DNA of 64,000 nt from Cinclus cinclus (taxonomy: Eukaryota > Chordata > Aves > Passeriformes > Cinclidae), in contig NC_085051.1 of NCBI RefSeq assembly GCF_963662255.1, positions 52,119,101-52,183,100 on the forward strand, given 5' to 3'. The notes below the pieces were generated by a model. The model saw only the letters and a program-made list of their open reading frames with translations, made no database searches and was not told where the DNA came from. Below, one piece after another: positions 48,315 through 59,700 of the stretch. The position numbers and the translations under genes were made by a program. Numbering within the stretch: the stretch's first letter is position 1; the number at the start of each line of letters is the position of its first letter.

Positions 48315-48870
48315 GGCGTGCGGCCGGGCTCCGCCGGGGGCTGCCTCCCACCATCGGCCCGGACCTGCGGGAGCGGACGGGCGGTCAGCGCCGGGGCTCC
48401 CCGGGCTGCTTCCGGGGTTCGCCGGGGGGGCCCACCCGCATCCCCGCCGGCGCGGGGGACAGCGAGCCGGTGCGATATCCCGGTGCGGGAGACACCCGTA
48501 TCCCGGGATCGCCATCCCTCCCTCCGTCCGTCCATCCATCCCTGCTCCCGCTGCACAGGACGTCCGTGTCCCCGGTACAAGGAAACGGCCTCCCCTCAAC
48601 GCACAGGACGCCCATGTCCCTGGCGCACGGGAACACGGTATGAGGAAACGGCCTCACCGCGGTACACTGCACACTCTTATTCCCGTGCACGGAGACCCGG
48701 TAGAAGGGAACGGCCTCCCGCCAGTGCACAGGAAACCGGTACAGGGGAACGGCCGGCCGGCCAACCGGCCTGCCTGCCTGCCTCCCTTCCCCCGCTCCCA
48801 GCGCTCACCTCTCCGCCAGTCCCGCGGTGCCGCCCGTGCCGTGTCCGCCGCAGTGAAGGCGCGAGAGGCA
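48315..48870 (-). other. ANKRD9: ANKRD9 5'UTR with predicted intron
   Basis: On the minus strand a donor GAGAG|GTGAGCGC lies after 48,809 and an acceptor CCGCTCCCGCAG|GTCC puts the coding exon start at 48,364. This gives a first exon of about 48,809-48,870 and a 444-bp intron (48,365-48,808). Transcription start is placed about 30 bases after the TATA-like box. It is a prediction from splice signals only. Confidence 0.55.
48540..48770. repeat. Degenerate minisatellite in ANKRD9 5' intron
   Basis: Recurring units of roughly 55-65 bases share GCACAGGA(C/A), CCGGTA, and GGAACGGCC or GGAAACGGCCTC: at about 48,553, 48,600, 48,672 and 48,725. Short (TCCG/TCCA)n and (CTGC)n runs flank it. Confidence 0.7.
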
Positions 48871-48896
48871 GAAGCGCCGCGCGCCGCCGCGGGGCC

Positions 48897-48904
48897 CTTT
48901 TATC
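48897..48904 (-). promoter_or_regulatory. TATA-like box of ANKRD9
   Basis: The minus strand reads CCGATAAAAGGG, a TATA-type ATAAAAG element in otherwise GC-rich sequence, about 90 bases upstream of the predicted exon 1 donor. Confidence 0.6.
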
Positions 48905-48959
48905 GGCCCCCCCCGGCCGGGCGGCGAAGGTCGGTCAGGACCGGGGAACTGTCCGGCCA

Positions 48960-49105
48960 ACGCCGATTGGCCGCCGCCCCGGCGCCCCGGCTGCCCATTG
49001 GCTGCGCAGGGAGGACGGGGCCCGGCGCCGGAGCGTGCGTCACGGGAGGCAAAGTTCCAAGAAACTTGGCTGAGGGCTCGGAGTCCCGCGGGGGCGGGGC
49101 GGGAA
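48960..49105 (-). promoter_or_regulatory. ANKRD9 proximal promoter (CCAAT, CRE-like, STAT-like, GC boxes)
   Basis: Two inverted CCAAT boxes (ATTGG at about 48,965 and 48,995), a CRE half-site TGCGTCAC near 49,036, a TTCCAAGAA matching the STAT pattern TTCNNNGAA at 49,055-49,063, and GC boxes GGGGCGGGGCGGG at about 49,091. All lie 60-200 bases upstream of the TATA-like box on the minus strand. Confidence 0.5.
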
Positions 49106-49400
49106 TGCCGCGGGGAGGGGGGCCGGGGGCACGGGGGTCCCGGGGGCGTAAGGACCGGGGCTTCCGGGGGCAGGAGTTCACAGAGATACGGGGTTCCTGA
49201 GAAATGGGGGTGTGGGGTTCCGGGGGTGTAGGGATCGGGGTTCCCGGTGGTATGAAGTCCCAGGGATATGGGGTCCCAGCAGTGTGGGGTCTGGGTTCTC
49301 AAAGGTATGGAGTACAGGTACCTGGTGTCCTGAGGGTATGGGGCCCTGGGGCTAAGGGATGCGCAGAGTCCTGGAGTCTGGGGGATCAGGGGCACACCAG
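49105..49400. repeat. G-rich degenerate tandem repeat upstream of ANKRD9
   Basis: Repeated units of the type GGGGTTCC(G)GGGGTGT/GGGGTCCC appear about every 15-30 bases with many runs of four to five G on the plus strand. The units drift progressively. Confidence 0.65.
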
Positions 49401-52400
49401 AGCCTGGACACACGGGTCAAGGGCGCACGGCGTCTGGGCCACAGCGGACCTGTGCCCGCGGGCTGTGGGACACCCGGCCTGCGGGGCGTGCGAGGCTGCG
49501 GGCGTGCAGCGCCCGGCTACACGGGTGCCGGGGCAGGCGGTGTCACACGGCCGTGCCCGCCCTGGCAGGGCCCTGCCTGGCCTATGCCAGTTCTTGGCTT
49601 GCCCCCTGCCCGCCCCCTCGGGCTGGGGCCTGGCCCTGCCCTCCGGCCAGCGCACGTGTGCGCACTCGTGCTTGTTGCTTAACTTGTGGCTCTCGGATGT
49701 CTCCAGAGAGTGACATTTGCCTGCAGCCATTCCCTCTGACAGGCACCTGTCAGGTTTGGCTACAGAAGAGCGAGGTGATAGTCATGGCGTGGGGTGAGCC
49801 CAGCACTGCCCACAGCTCTGCACCAGAGGCTGCCCTTGGGCACCTGCAGTCCCTTGGCCCTAAAATGCATGTATACAGGTAAGAGTCGCACACTGGGAAA
49901 GCATTACTGGTATCTGCTCTCTCATAAGGCCTTCTTACTGATAGCAAATACTGGGATCTGCTCCTCCTTGGAGACCATTTGGCCCCAGTGTCTCCCCCTT
50001 TTGCAGCAGTTGTCCTTTCCATCAGGAAGATCAGACTCTGACATCTGCAGGTGGGCAGTGTCACTTGCTGATGGGTTCACAGGCCACAACTGAATTCTCT
50101 GCCCTTGGAGTTGTCCTGCTGCTGCTGTTTGCTGCTGGAATGGGAGACACTTGTGCACACTGAGGGGGATCACCAGACAGGGGCTGAAATGCTCTGCTTC
50201 CTTGCAGCCCTCTCTGTGAAGCTGCTCGGAGAGGCAGGAAGCCACATTATGCTACCAACTGTCCCGATGACCCCGATGAGTACGAAGCTGGCAAGGAACA
50301 GCCATCCCCTTTGTCTTGCCTCTTTCTGAACCACCATTCAGCCAGGGAAACAATGCCTAAACTGTGCTTGGTATGCTTTGTAACATCTTGCCTGCCATGT
50401 GATGCTCACAGCAAACCCTGGGGATCCGTGTGAGGGGGGGCAGGCAGGTGGGAGTTCTGGACAGGGTACTACATGCCACTGTCACGCTTAAAAACTCTTG
50501 CGGAACGCATCTGAGGTAAGAGAATAAAAGAAGGATAATATGCACTGATCTGCTTTGCTGGAGAGAATTACGTCCAGTGTTTGTCAGCACAATTCGTCAT
50601 CCAAGGATCCCCACGGATCCACCACAGCTCCTGGCGTTTTGCATGTCAGCCAGGCACAGAAAATCCTCTTTCACTGCTTGTTTCCGTTCCAGGTGAAAAC
50701 CCATTAAAGGCAGCCGCTTCACCACTCCCTGCTACCACCAGGGCACTGACCTGTAAGTCATGTCCTACCACTGCAGCCATGGGATAATTTGTACCAAAGT
50801 GCAGGACCAAAAGAAACGGTTTAAAAATAGCTGCTTCTACAGCCCTTCCTTTGTGTCTGCCCATGCCTTGCTGCCCACTGCTGATAGCAGTGGTACCCAT
50901 CACATCTCTGTGTGCCTCCTGCTCTGGGGGATGCCCTGATGAGAATCCCAAATCCTTTCCTAGCTGTTGCTAGGACATTGCCATTGATTTGGATGTGCAG
51001 TGTGGTGATGTCAGGTTGCCCAGCCCTTTCTACTCATTCTGCACATATGCCTGGGCAAACCAAGTGGTGTCAGAGCCCAATGGCAAGGCATTAGCATAGT
51101 TGCAAAGCCAAACTGGCTTTTTTTGTAGGAAATTAATGTCTTTAGTGTAGAAATGGGACTGTTATTCATGGGCTAAGCTCTCCTGTGGAGGTGGTGGGAA
51201 TGGTTACAACCATAGTGTGCTTTGGGCCCTAGCACTGGCTTAAAAATAGGGCAGATCATGCCAAGTCCTTTCAGCCTCACAGCTGGTGGGTAACCCTTTG
51301 CAAATTGTATTTGTCACATACATTTGGAGTGGGAACCTACCGGTAGGAAAGGCAGCCTGTCTGTGGGCTGCACTGGATTACCTTTGGCCCCAAAATTGTT
51401 TATAGAGTGCAGTGCTCAGCACTAGTGATACAACAGGACAGCCCAGAAAAGTTTTACTTTTCTGATATATATATTTTTTTTGCACAGACCCATGAACATG
51501 ATTTATTTGCTTGCAGTCCAGTCTGGTTTTAATCACTTTGAATTAAGTAACTGATCTTATTACCAATCCGGCTATGAGAGGGCTTATCACAGGTTCCTTG
51601 GCACATGACAGAGATTACTCTGTCAGTGGAGCCATATCCAAGTGACGTGACGTATTTTCTCAGAGCTATTTTCATCTTCACCCTCCTCCGAGACCTTGTT
51701 CCTTTGGTTTCTCCAGTCAGTGACCAACTAAAACCTTCTTAATACTACGGAAACCCCAAGTACGTAATCGGACAAAGGGAAAAGCTCTGCCATTTCTTGT
51801 GGAAGGCGTCATTTGCTTCCTAAGGCTTTCATTAAATTGAGGGCAGGATAATTTTGACTTAATGGACATGACTGTGTGTGTAATTAAAAGCAAATAAAAA
51901 TAGGCACTATCAGGGAGTACACTGTACATGGTCTAGTGCTGGGTTTGAGCATAAGATTGAAGATGGGAAAAGAGTATATCCCTCATTCAGGCATAGAGCT
52001 GAAGGATACAGGGTTTACTCAAGACCTTGCAAAGAATTTGTGCATGGGTTTGACTCTGAACCCTTACCAGTCTCCTCTGCAAAAAGGCAGGCTCAGGACC
52101 AAAGGTCAGCAGAGTTTGGATTACAGCTTCAGATCCCTGGTGGGCTGGAGCAGTACAGCTGCCACTTCACTTTTAGCCTCTGGAATCTTCATCAACAAGT
52201 CAGAGAGAAATGCCTAATGTCCTGTTTAGCTAAAACTGCACATCTTCAGAGTGAAGTAAGGAACGAGGAGAGTCAGGGGTTTTGGGGTAGGGGCACTGGA
52301 CTGGAATGTACACACTGTATGTCCCCCTCTCACCACAGGTACATCACTTATCTTCAGTTTAATCTCTCTGTGCCACCAGCATCCCACCTGCACACAGGAT

Positions 52401-53580
52401 GCAGCAACGCTGCTTTGACCATTCTGTTTCATCTGGTGAGTTCTTTTGGTCATGAATAATATGCAAGTATATTGTTCTGGTCCTTGGGGTCTGGTGTCTG
52501 CATGGGGAACCCTCTGCTCTGCTGTGTTAGACAGGAGACAGAGACTGGTCATCCTGCACAGAGACACGCTGGCAGAGTTGCTGGCAGTCACTAGACAGGA
52601 TTTGTTCTCCTTTGGTGAGGACATGCCATGTGAGGAGGCGAATGGCAGCCCCAGGCACTCTGTTCAGCTCTGATGAATAATAGCTGTTGCTGACACCTCG
52701 TGGAAGCCTCACACAAACATTCTCTCAGAAACCTTTCGGTTTCATTTCTTCTGCTGCTGCTGGTTCCCCTGATGAGCTTGTCCTTTGTTTCTGTCATCTC
52801 AGGACCCTTGACTGCCTGCAGCACCAGGGATGGGAAGGCAGCAAGGGAAGCTGCCTGGGGCTGCCTGGTAAGGAGGAGTGCACATCTTTCTACGTGGTGG
52901 TGGGTGAGGGCTGCTCACCATGGATGGTTGTTGCACATGAGATGCAGAGATGAGAGCACCTCCTTCCTATACCCACCTGAGTCATGTACATGCCTTTTGT
53001 CCATCTCTTTGCCCATCTCCATTTTTCAGGGGAGCATTTTGGCAAGTGGCTGTTCTTTCATTTCAGAATATCAAATCTGTTTGGAAAAGATGCAGAAGTT
53101 TTCCTGGGAAGTCCAAAAATACTTTCATTTGACAAACAAGACAGCTGATTAGAGCGTCAGTGGTGATCTGGGTTGGGGCAATACTTCTGGCTCCCTTGCT
53201 GGAATCATCAGACAACATCACCCTATCCAGGGGAGAAGCAGTGGCCTGGAACCTTGCCCTGTCCTCATTACTCATAATTGCACTGTTTTGCTCAGCATCC
53301 ACCTCTTATTTCTCCTCAGTCTTCATTCGTATTACAATCAGTCTCTGCTTGCTTGACTTTGTGTGAATCACCATTTCACACTGAGCCAGAGCTACCCATA
53401 ACCTTGGCTGCTCTGCTTTCTCTGCTGCAGTATAGGATCAGTTCCATCCTGATCCATGGCCTGAAAGAAAAAATCTGCTTTGGAAACAACAAAGTGAGCA
53501 AACCTTCTCTTGTTATTCTTGTTTCCTGTCTGTTGCTGAGAAAATTCTAAAAATCTTCATCTGAAATGGTTCTTGGTTGA
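49400..53580. other. Intergenic, nothing recognised
   Basis: GC-rich to about 49,700, then ordinary sequence. No gene, RNA or transposon supported. Confidence 0.6.
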
Positions 53581-53584
53581 GTAG

Positions 53585-53745
53585 GTTGCTCAGAGACCTT
53601 GAGGAGTCTCCTTCCCTGAAGATATTAAAAAACTGCCTGGATACAATCCAGAGTAATGTGTGCCCAGGGACCCTGCTTGAGCAGGGTAGGTTAGACTAGA
53701 TGAACTCTAGTGATCTCTTCCAACCTTACCCATTTTTAATTCTTC
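53585..53745 (+). mobile_element. CR1 LINE 3'-end fragment (sense on +)
   Basis: The signature GGTTGCTCAGAGACCTTGAG, CTGCCTGGATACAATCCAGA, then GACTAGATGAACTCTAGTGA and TCTTCCAACCTTACCCA is the CR1 3' end, diverged and 5'-truncated. Confidence 0.8.
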
Positions 53746-53749
53746 AGAG

Positions 53750-56700
53750 CCCAAATGAAGCTCTGATACATTTTGTTTTGCAAAGGAAATCTCTCCAGTG
53801 GCTCTGTAGGAATTACATAATGTGAGGGTTGACTGCTGTCAGACATCAGTCCCAGCTGATGAGAGGCTGAATAAATGGCTCATCTGGTGTCACAGATTTG
53901 TTGGTGTTGCCCACCAGTGGGATTACCCAGTTTTTAAGGCTTTGAAACTTATTTTTTATTCTGGTTCCTTGATAAAGTGGCCTGGCAGACTGAGGTGGGC
54001 AGCAAGGTGATGAGCTCCTTCAGCTGCAGCTGTTTTGCAAGCCCTCAGGGATGCTCACAGGCTGTCATCAGTGTCCTCTTCACCTTGGCTGGACTCATAG
54101 CCCACCTCTTATTAAGCCTTGATTTTGGCACCTGCAATAAAAGAGCCACATTCATCCTTTTGGAAACTTAGGGAAATTCCCAGAGCTGCAGCAGAGATTA
54201 AGTTTAATCAAGCATATTACATAGGGAAGCTGAAAAGCATGCTTGGCCCTTAAAAGTCTACCAAGTATCTTTTGGGGAGCCTTCCTGTTTCGTAAGCAAG
54301 TGGTCAAGAGGGGTCAGAGACCTCCGGGTGCCTGTGGATGATTTTGGCCTTCAGCTTGATGTTGGTTGTTAAAAATATTTTCCCAGATATATTAATATGA
54401 CCAGACTGGATTGCATCTGAGCTGAACACTGTGAGCCTGGGGCAGGACACAAATATAGAAGCAAAACAGGCTGACATAAGAGTCATCTGTCCTCTTCTAC
54501 ACAAGAAGTGAAGGGGAAAGAGAGGGAACTTATTCTGTTGCAGTTTTTAGACACTTCCAGGAATTAGCCTTCATGGGGTTCTGAGGCACAGAAACCCCCA
54601 CGTATCATTCTCTTGGTCCCTGGTGTGCTGTGTCAGAGGACTACACACTCAGCACATTTTTAATCCAGGCTTAGATCTGCCTAGACAAGGTCTGCAATCA
54701 GGAGTGACTATTTGTTTGATGTGTTTGCCTAACAGGATTACCCTTATCATAATGATACAGCAACCTGGCCTTGGCAGAGCAACTCCCAAGGGCGCAAGGG
54801 GTCAAACCCTTGCCTCCATTGCCCCAAATATGTACAGCATGGCTTGTCTCTTATTGTGCAACGTCCAGCCATGCTTCAGTTGGCATTCAGTTCTCTGTTT
54901 TGGGAAAGAGCAATTGTGCCAGGTACTGCTGCCTGCTGACATCACACTTGGCATTTCTCTCCCCACCTAAAAAAAAATCAATAATATTAAAAAGTTAGAA
55001 AAATGATGCAGTATTTTATAATTAGAGAATAGGATGTCTTCCCCAGTGGGAATTGCTCTGAGCAGGTGCCTGATTGAATTCAATGTGAATTTGTTGCCCT
55101 GGCTCCCTAAGAACCAATGAATTGCCTGCATTTTGTATTATATATCATGAATATGCCTTAAAATAATTACAAAATCATCTGTTAGTCTATAAAAGTTTAC
55201 TTGTGATTATTAAATTTTGCTACTTAAAACATTCAGGGATGGTTCAGGATTAAAGCTCAGTTTTCCTGTCAGTAAGTAGGATAAAGGTTTTGCTAAAGCG
55301 GGGCCTGGCCCCATGGGGGATCAGTACCCAGACTTATTCATTCCAGTTTCTGGTCAGGCTGGGGACATCTCCTTGTTCCCTGTTGGTGTCATTTTAACCC
55401 CAGCACTTTTCAGTCCAGTGGATGTGAGCCTGTCCTCACCATCTCCTGGGCTATTTGTGGAAGCAGAACCTGCCGCTTGCTGTGTGCCAGTTCCAAAACA
55501 AGCAGGATCCTCTGTTTATAATGTGTTATAATTGGCCTGAATGAAACCTGTGGTTCAGGCTGTAGGGCCCAGGACTGCTGATACAGCAGCACCCTAATTC
55601 CAAGCAATGCTGCTGGGAATGCCGAAATGGCTTTGCATAAAGCTGAGGGATGTGTAGGTACATAGTGCTAGCGGTATGTTCACAAGCTCCCGGTTTCTGG
55701 AGCAGGCTGTACTTGTCAGGGCTATGTAGATCCCCTTTTCTAGATGAGGTCTGGGGGGATGAAGGCTCCTTGGAGCAAAGCAGAGATACCCTCTTTCTGC
55801 AGCAGCTTCACTGTGTAGATGCTTGGGTTGCCATGGGGAGCATTACCCTAACCATCCTTTTTTTTCCCCAAGGCATTTGTAGCTGACATGTGAGTAGGGC
55901 TTTGTGACTCAGAAATTAGTTATCCAACCATTGGGCCTAAATTATTTGAGTTCACCTGTGATTAGTGTATATTTCATTTTGGTGGCATTTGTGACTGTTC
56001 AGACCCTGCTGTTCAGCATGAGACTGTTCTGACCTTGTAGTTCATTGTGGGACGAGCTCCTGTCTAAGATAAAGCAAAGCAGCCCACTCACTTTTGTTTA
56101 GAGGCTGGTACATTCAGTATAACACTCACCCAAAAGTTGTATTTGATCTGGCTTTGCTGTAAGAAACCCCTCTGCTATTTCAGCTCTAAAACACAATAGA
56201 TATATGGCCAAGTAGAAAGATTAAAAAAAGAATTGGCTAATGCATTGCATGTCTTAGAGGACTTATTTTTATTCCCATTTGTTCACTCTCTCTGCTCTTG
56301 GCTGCTGCTGGGTCTGTTGAAATAACAAACAGGGAAGAAGAAAGAGGGCAGCTCTGTCGTGAGCTTCCTTCGGTGGGAAGTGGCTGCGGTGCAGCAGTTA
56401 ACTCCAACGGTGACTGCAGCCTCCGCAGCTCTGCCGCCAGCAGTCCAACGGGAACCCACCCTGTTTTTCTGAAGAAAAGATCGGATTATCAGTCAAAAGC
56501 CTATTTTTTTGCTGCAGAGTGGTGTTTAGAAAGAGTCTGTCCTTTGCTTTGTGAAAAAGTGGTCAGAAATCTTCTAGTCCTGCATGCAGCTGCTCTGCTG
56601 CCAAGAAAACCTCCCAGGCCTGGTGACGAGGCCTCTGCAATATTTCTGGTTTCTCTGTAATTACTTTCTAATTAAATTTTAAAATCCAAGTACAATCAGG

Positions 56701-59700
56701 AGGTTAAACCATAGCGAGTTCATAGTAACGTCTTTCCATTTGCTTTTTCTCTCTCTAAGTCAGTAGCTATCCCCTATGTAAAGGTGATAGATAATTTTGT
56801 GAATATAAAGGTGCTTAAAATCACGGTAGCAGTGCCTTTTACCTGATGGATTCAGCACTAGCATAATTTTATGCACTCTCCATTTGGAAGCACTGCTTTT
56901 GCGTAGAAATTGTTGTAACTGCCTCATCAGATTTGTCCATTAGTATGTCTATTCATGGCTTATTAAGTGGCTGTGACATTAGGGTCCAAGCTTCCCTTGC
57001 CAGGATTTCCTCTATTCCTCTACATGCAATTTAGGGAAATGGTAGGACTGATGTTTCCAAGTGTTGCAAGAGTTTTGTGATGCCTCCGCCTCATAAAACG
57101 GAAATTTAAAAGGTCTAAAAAGGTGATGTATTTGGGATCTGAGATACATAGCAAAACTAGCCACATGTAAATAGTGAAGCTGAAAAACAACTGAACTCAG
57201 CTGCTAAGCACTGCACAAAGGTCAGCTTGCTCCCTGCCACCACCTGAGCCTTGCAGGGGCCCCAGTGGTCTCCTCCCCTTTGGCTCTGCTTCCTGGACCT
57301 CTCCTACAGCCCAGCTGTAGGATAGGCTGACAGGGCTCACCATTGCCTTCCATCTCCACAAATGCTGCCCACAGTGGAGCAGCCACTGTTGAAGCTAACA
57401 GAGTGTTTGGAGCAGATGCAGGGGTTTTTTAGTGCAGAAAGGTGTGAAGCACACTTGGACAAAGGTCTTGGGCACCTTCAGATGTTTTTGCAGTGCTGTG
57501 GGCAGAGCCCATCCTGGCCACCCATCCCATTTGTGTACCCCATGCTTGCCAACATGGTCTGTCACAAATGGGGCTGTTGGGAGTGCTGCTGTTTGGGAGC
57601 TCACTCAGAGCTGGGTATGGCAGCACCCACTGAAATACCCAACAGTGCAAGTGGGAATTTCAGTCATGCTAAGAAGCTTTGTAGGAGACAAAGAAAATTA
57701 CTCAGGCTCACCTCTTCACATCTCTGCTCTGTTGCTATCAGCCTCTAGCCCGGCTCTCCTGCCCCCAAACTGGGGATGGCAGAATATGAAGTGTCTGCGT
57801 CCTGGTTTACAGCCAGTTGTTTCAGCTTAATGAAGAAAGTGGGTCTGGGATAATATACCAGTGTGATAAAGGGAGGTAAGCTTTGGAGTAAGGTCTGTAC
57901 TTAGGAGAGGTAATACTGTGGGGCTGGGTTTATTAAATGATGTCAGCATTTGAGATCCCTTAGACTTGTGTTTTGGTTAAGCCCACAAGAGATGTAAGAG
58001 TTCATTTGATTTTACCCTGGAAACCTGGCTGCCATCTCTGAGGCACAAATTCTCCTGGAGATAGCCTGCTCTTGCAATTCATGTATTCTGTGAAGCAGAA
58101 AGAAAAACATTTTGGCCAGGGTTCAAGCACCTTTCTTGGTTGTCTTGGTGATAACTGCCTGAAAAAAGTTCAAGGTCTTTGCTTGCTTTTATAGAATAAA
58201 AGCAGCTGTGCTTAAGTTACTGCTGGCATCCACAGTCTTCCAGAGGGTGCTGATCTGTTGTTTCCTGTGTCTGGGCTGTTCTTGGTGAGTAAGACAAGGT
58301 TGTGTTGTATGGGTTGTAGTTTGTCCTGTGTCAGAGGTGACTTTTCAGTCTGTGGCATGCAGCAGTGGCTGCGTCATGGCAAACATGTGCATTAAGCTGG
58401 ATGCTCCCTCTGAGGGGCTGGGCTTTGTGGAAGGAGTATGGGATGGTGGCACAAGCCCACTGCAGTTGGCAGCCTGCTGCAATGGTCCCTGGAAGCAAGC
58501 CAAAGGTAGCTGCTGCATTAGCACAATCATTAAGTTTCAGAGTTGACAGCATGTGCAGATGTAAAGGCAAGGAGAGCCTCCTTGGTGCTTCCACTTCCAG
58601 TGTTTTGTTGCCTGGAGAAAAAGGGACTGGTTCTCTGATGCTTGGTTTGTGCTCTGAGAGACTTAAGTGTGTTTGAGGGCAGGATTTTTTTAGCAGAAGT
58701 GTGAGAATGGTGGTGGGGGGAGAGATGAGGCGAGGTCAGAGCAGTGGGATGTGACATTCAGGTTTTCTCTCTGGGCTCCAGGGGGCTGAAGCAGATGTCA
58801 GAAGCTGAACTCCTTGAGTCACCTGCAGTGGTGAGGATGGAGCTGCATTCCCTCTGCTGCCTTCAGCCCCTGCTCTCACAGGGCTTCCCCAGTCCCATCT
58901 GCCTGACACCATGGGCAACTTCCCAAAGCTGGAACCTCAACTGCCTTCTGCACAGGCCAGTTAGTAATTTCCCACTTATAAGCAAACATTTTGGAGACAC
59001 CAGAGAAACCGAGCCACCAAGAGGACAAAGTTCTGTTGCTTTTAAAGTAGCTCATTCACTAGTGAGTTTTACTGTACAGCAGTTCAGCTGAACTGAAACC
59101 ACCCTCTGCTTGTCATACAGAGAGCAGGAAAATGTGCTTCTGGAGAAGGCCAGTCTTTCAATCATCAACTTAACTTCCATTTAAAGTGTTGCAGTTGAGG
59201 TGGCTTTTTTCTGAATTTTTTTTTTTAATCTGTGTTGAGACATCTTCGTTATATGCAAAGGTCCTGGGTTCCTCTGAGGATGCTTGCATTGGCAGTGCAA
59301 TGGGGATCTGAAGCGTGGTTGTTGCTGCAAACTGAAGTCAATCAATTCCCCTCAAGCCTTGAAAAAAAGAGGAATCTGCTCACCAGTGTTTAATTGCTGC
59401 CTGGCTTCTGCACCTTTCTAACCTTCATTTCCACTCGTGACCTGCCCATAGCTGTGTGCTCACACTTTCTCCTGCTGACCTGGGCAGGGCACTGTGTGCC
59501 TGGCATGCGGTTCTACACTGACGTGGTTCTTGAAAATCCAATGTGACTGAGGGCACACACAGCTTGGGGGTGAATTATTGCCAAGTCTCCTGGAGCATTA
59601 CCCAGCAGTGCTGGAAATGGCCCTAGGGATCAACACTCTTGCAAATGATCAGCCAGCCCCATCCTCACAGAGGTCCTTATAGGAACATATTTGTAAGGAC

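Larger units (their letters stand above)
47660..49660. other. CpG island over ANKRD9 5' half and promoter
   Basis: By eye, dense CG dinucleotides and high G+C begin in the coding exon and continue past the promoter, against an A/T-rich, CpG-poor background on both sides. Boundaries are approximate. Confidence 0.75.

Noticed and set aside
48315..48599. In-frame upstream extension of ANKRD9 by 95 codons
   Set aside because: It passes through a predicted 5' intron and a minisatellite. The family begins MPW, which matches the ATG at 48,314.
48033..49200. Long plus-strand ORFs (346 and 314 codons) antisense to ANKRD9 and its promoter
   Set aside because: They lie opposite a well-identified gene in very GC-rich DNA where stops are rare. 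Composition is Arg/Pro/Gly-rich with no family.
48805..49413. Minus-strand 202-codon ORF upstream of ANKRD9
   Set aside because: It covers the TATA-like box and the G-rich repeat; Pro-rich translation of low-complexity DNA.
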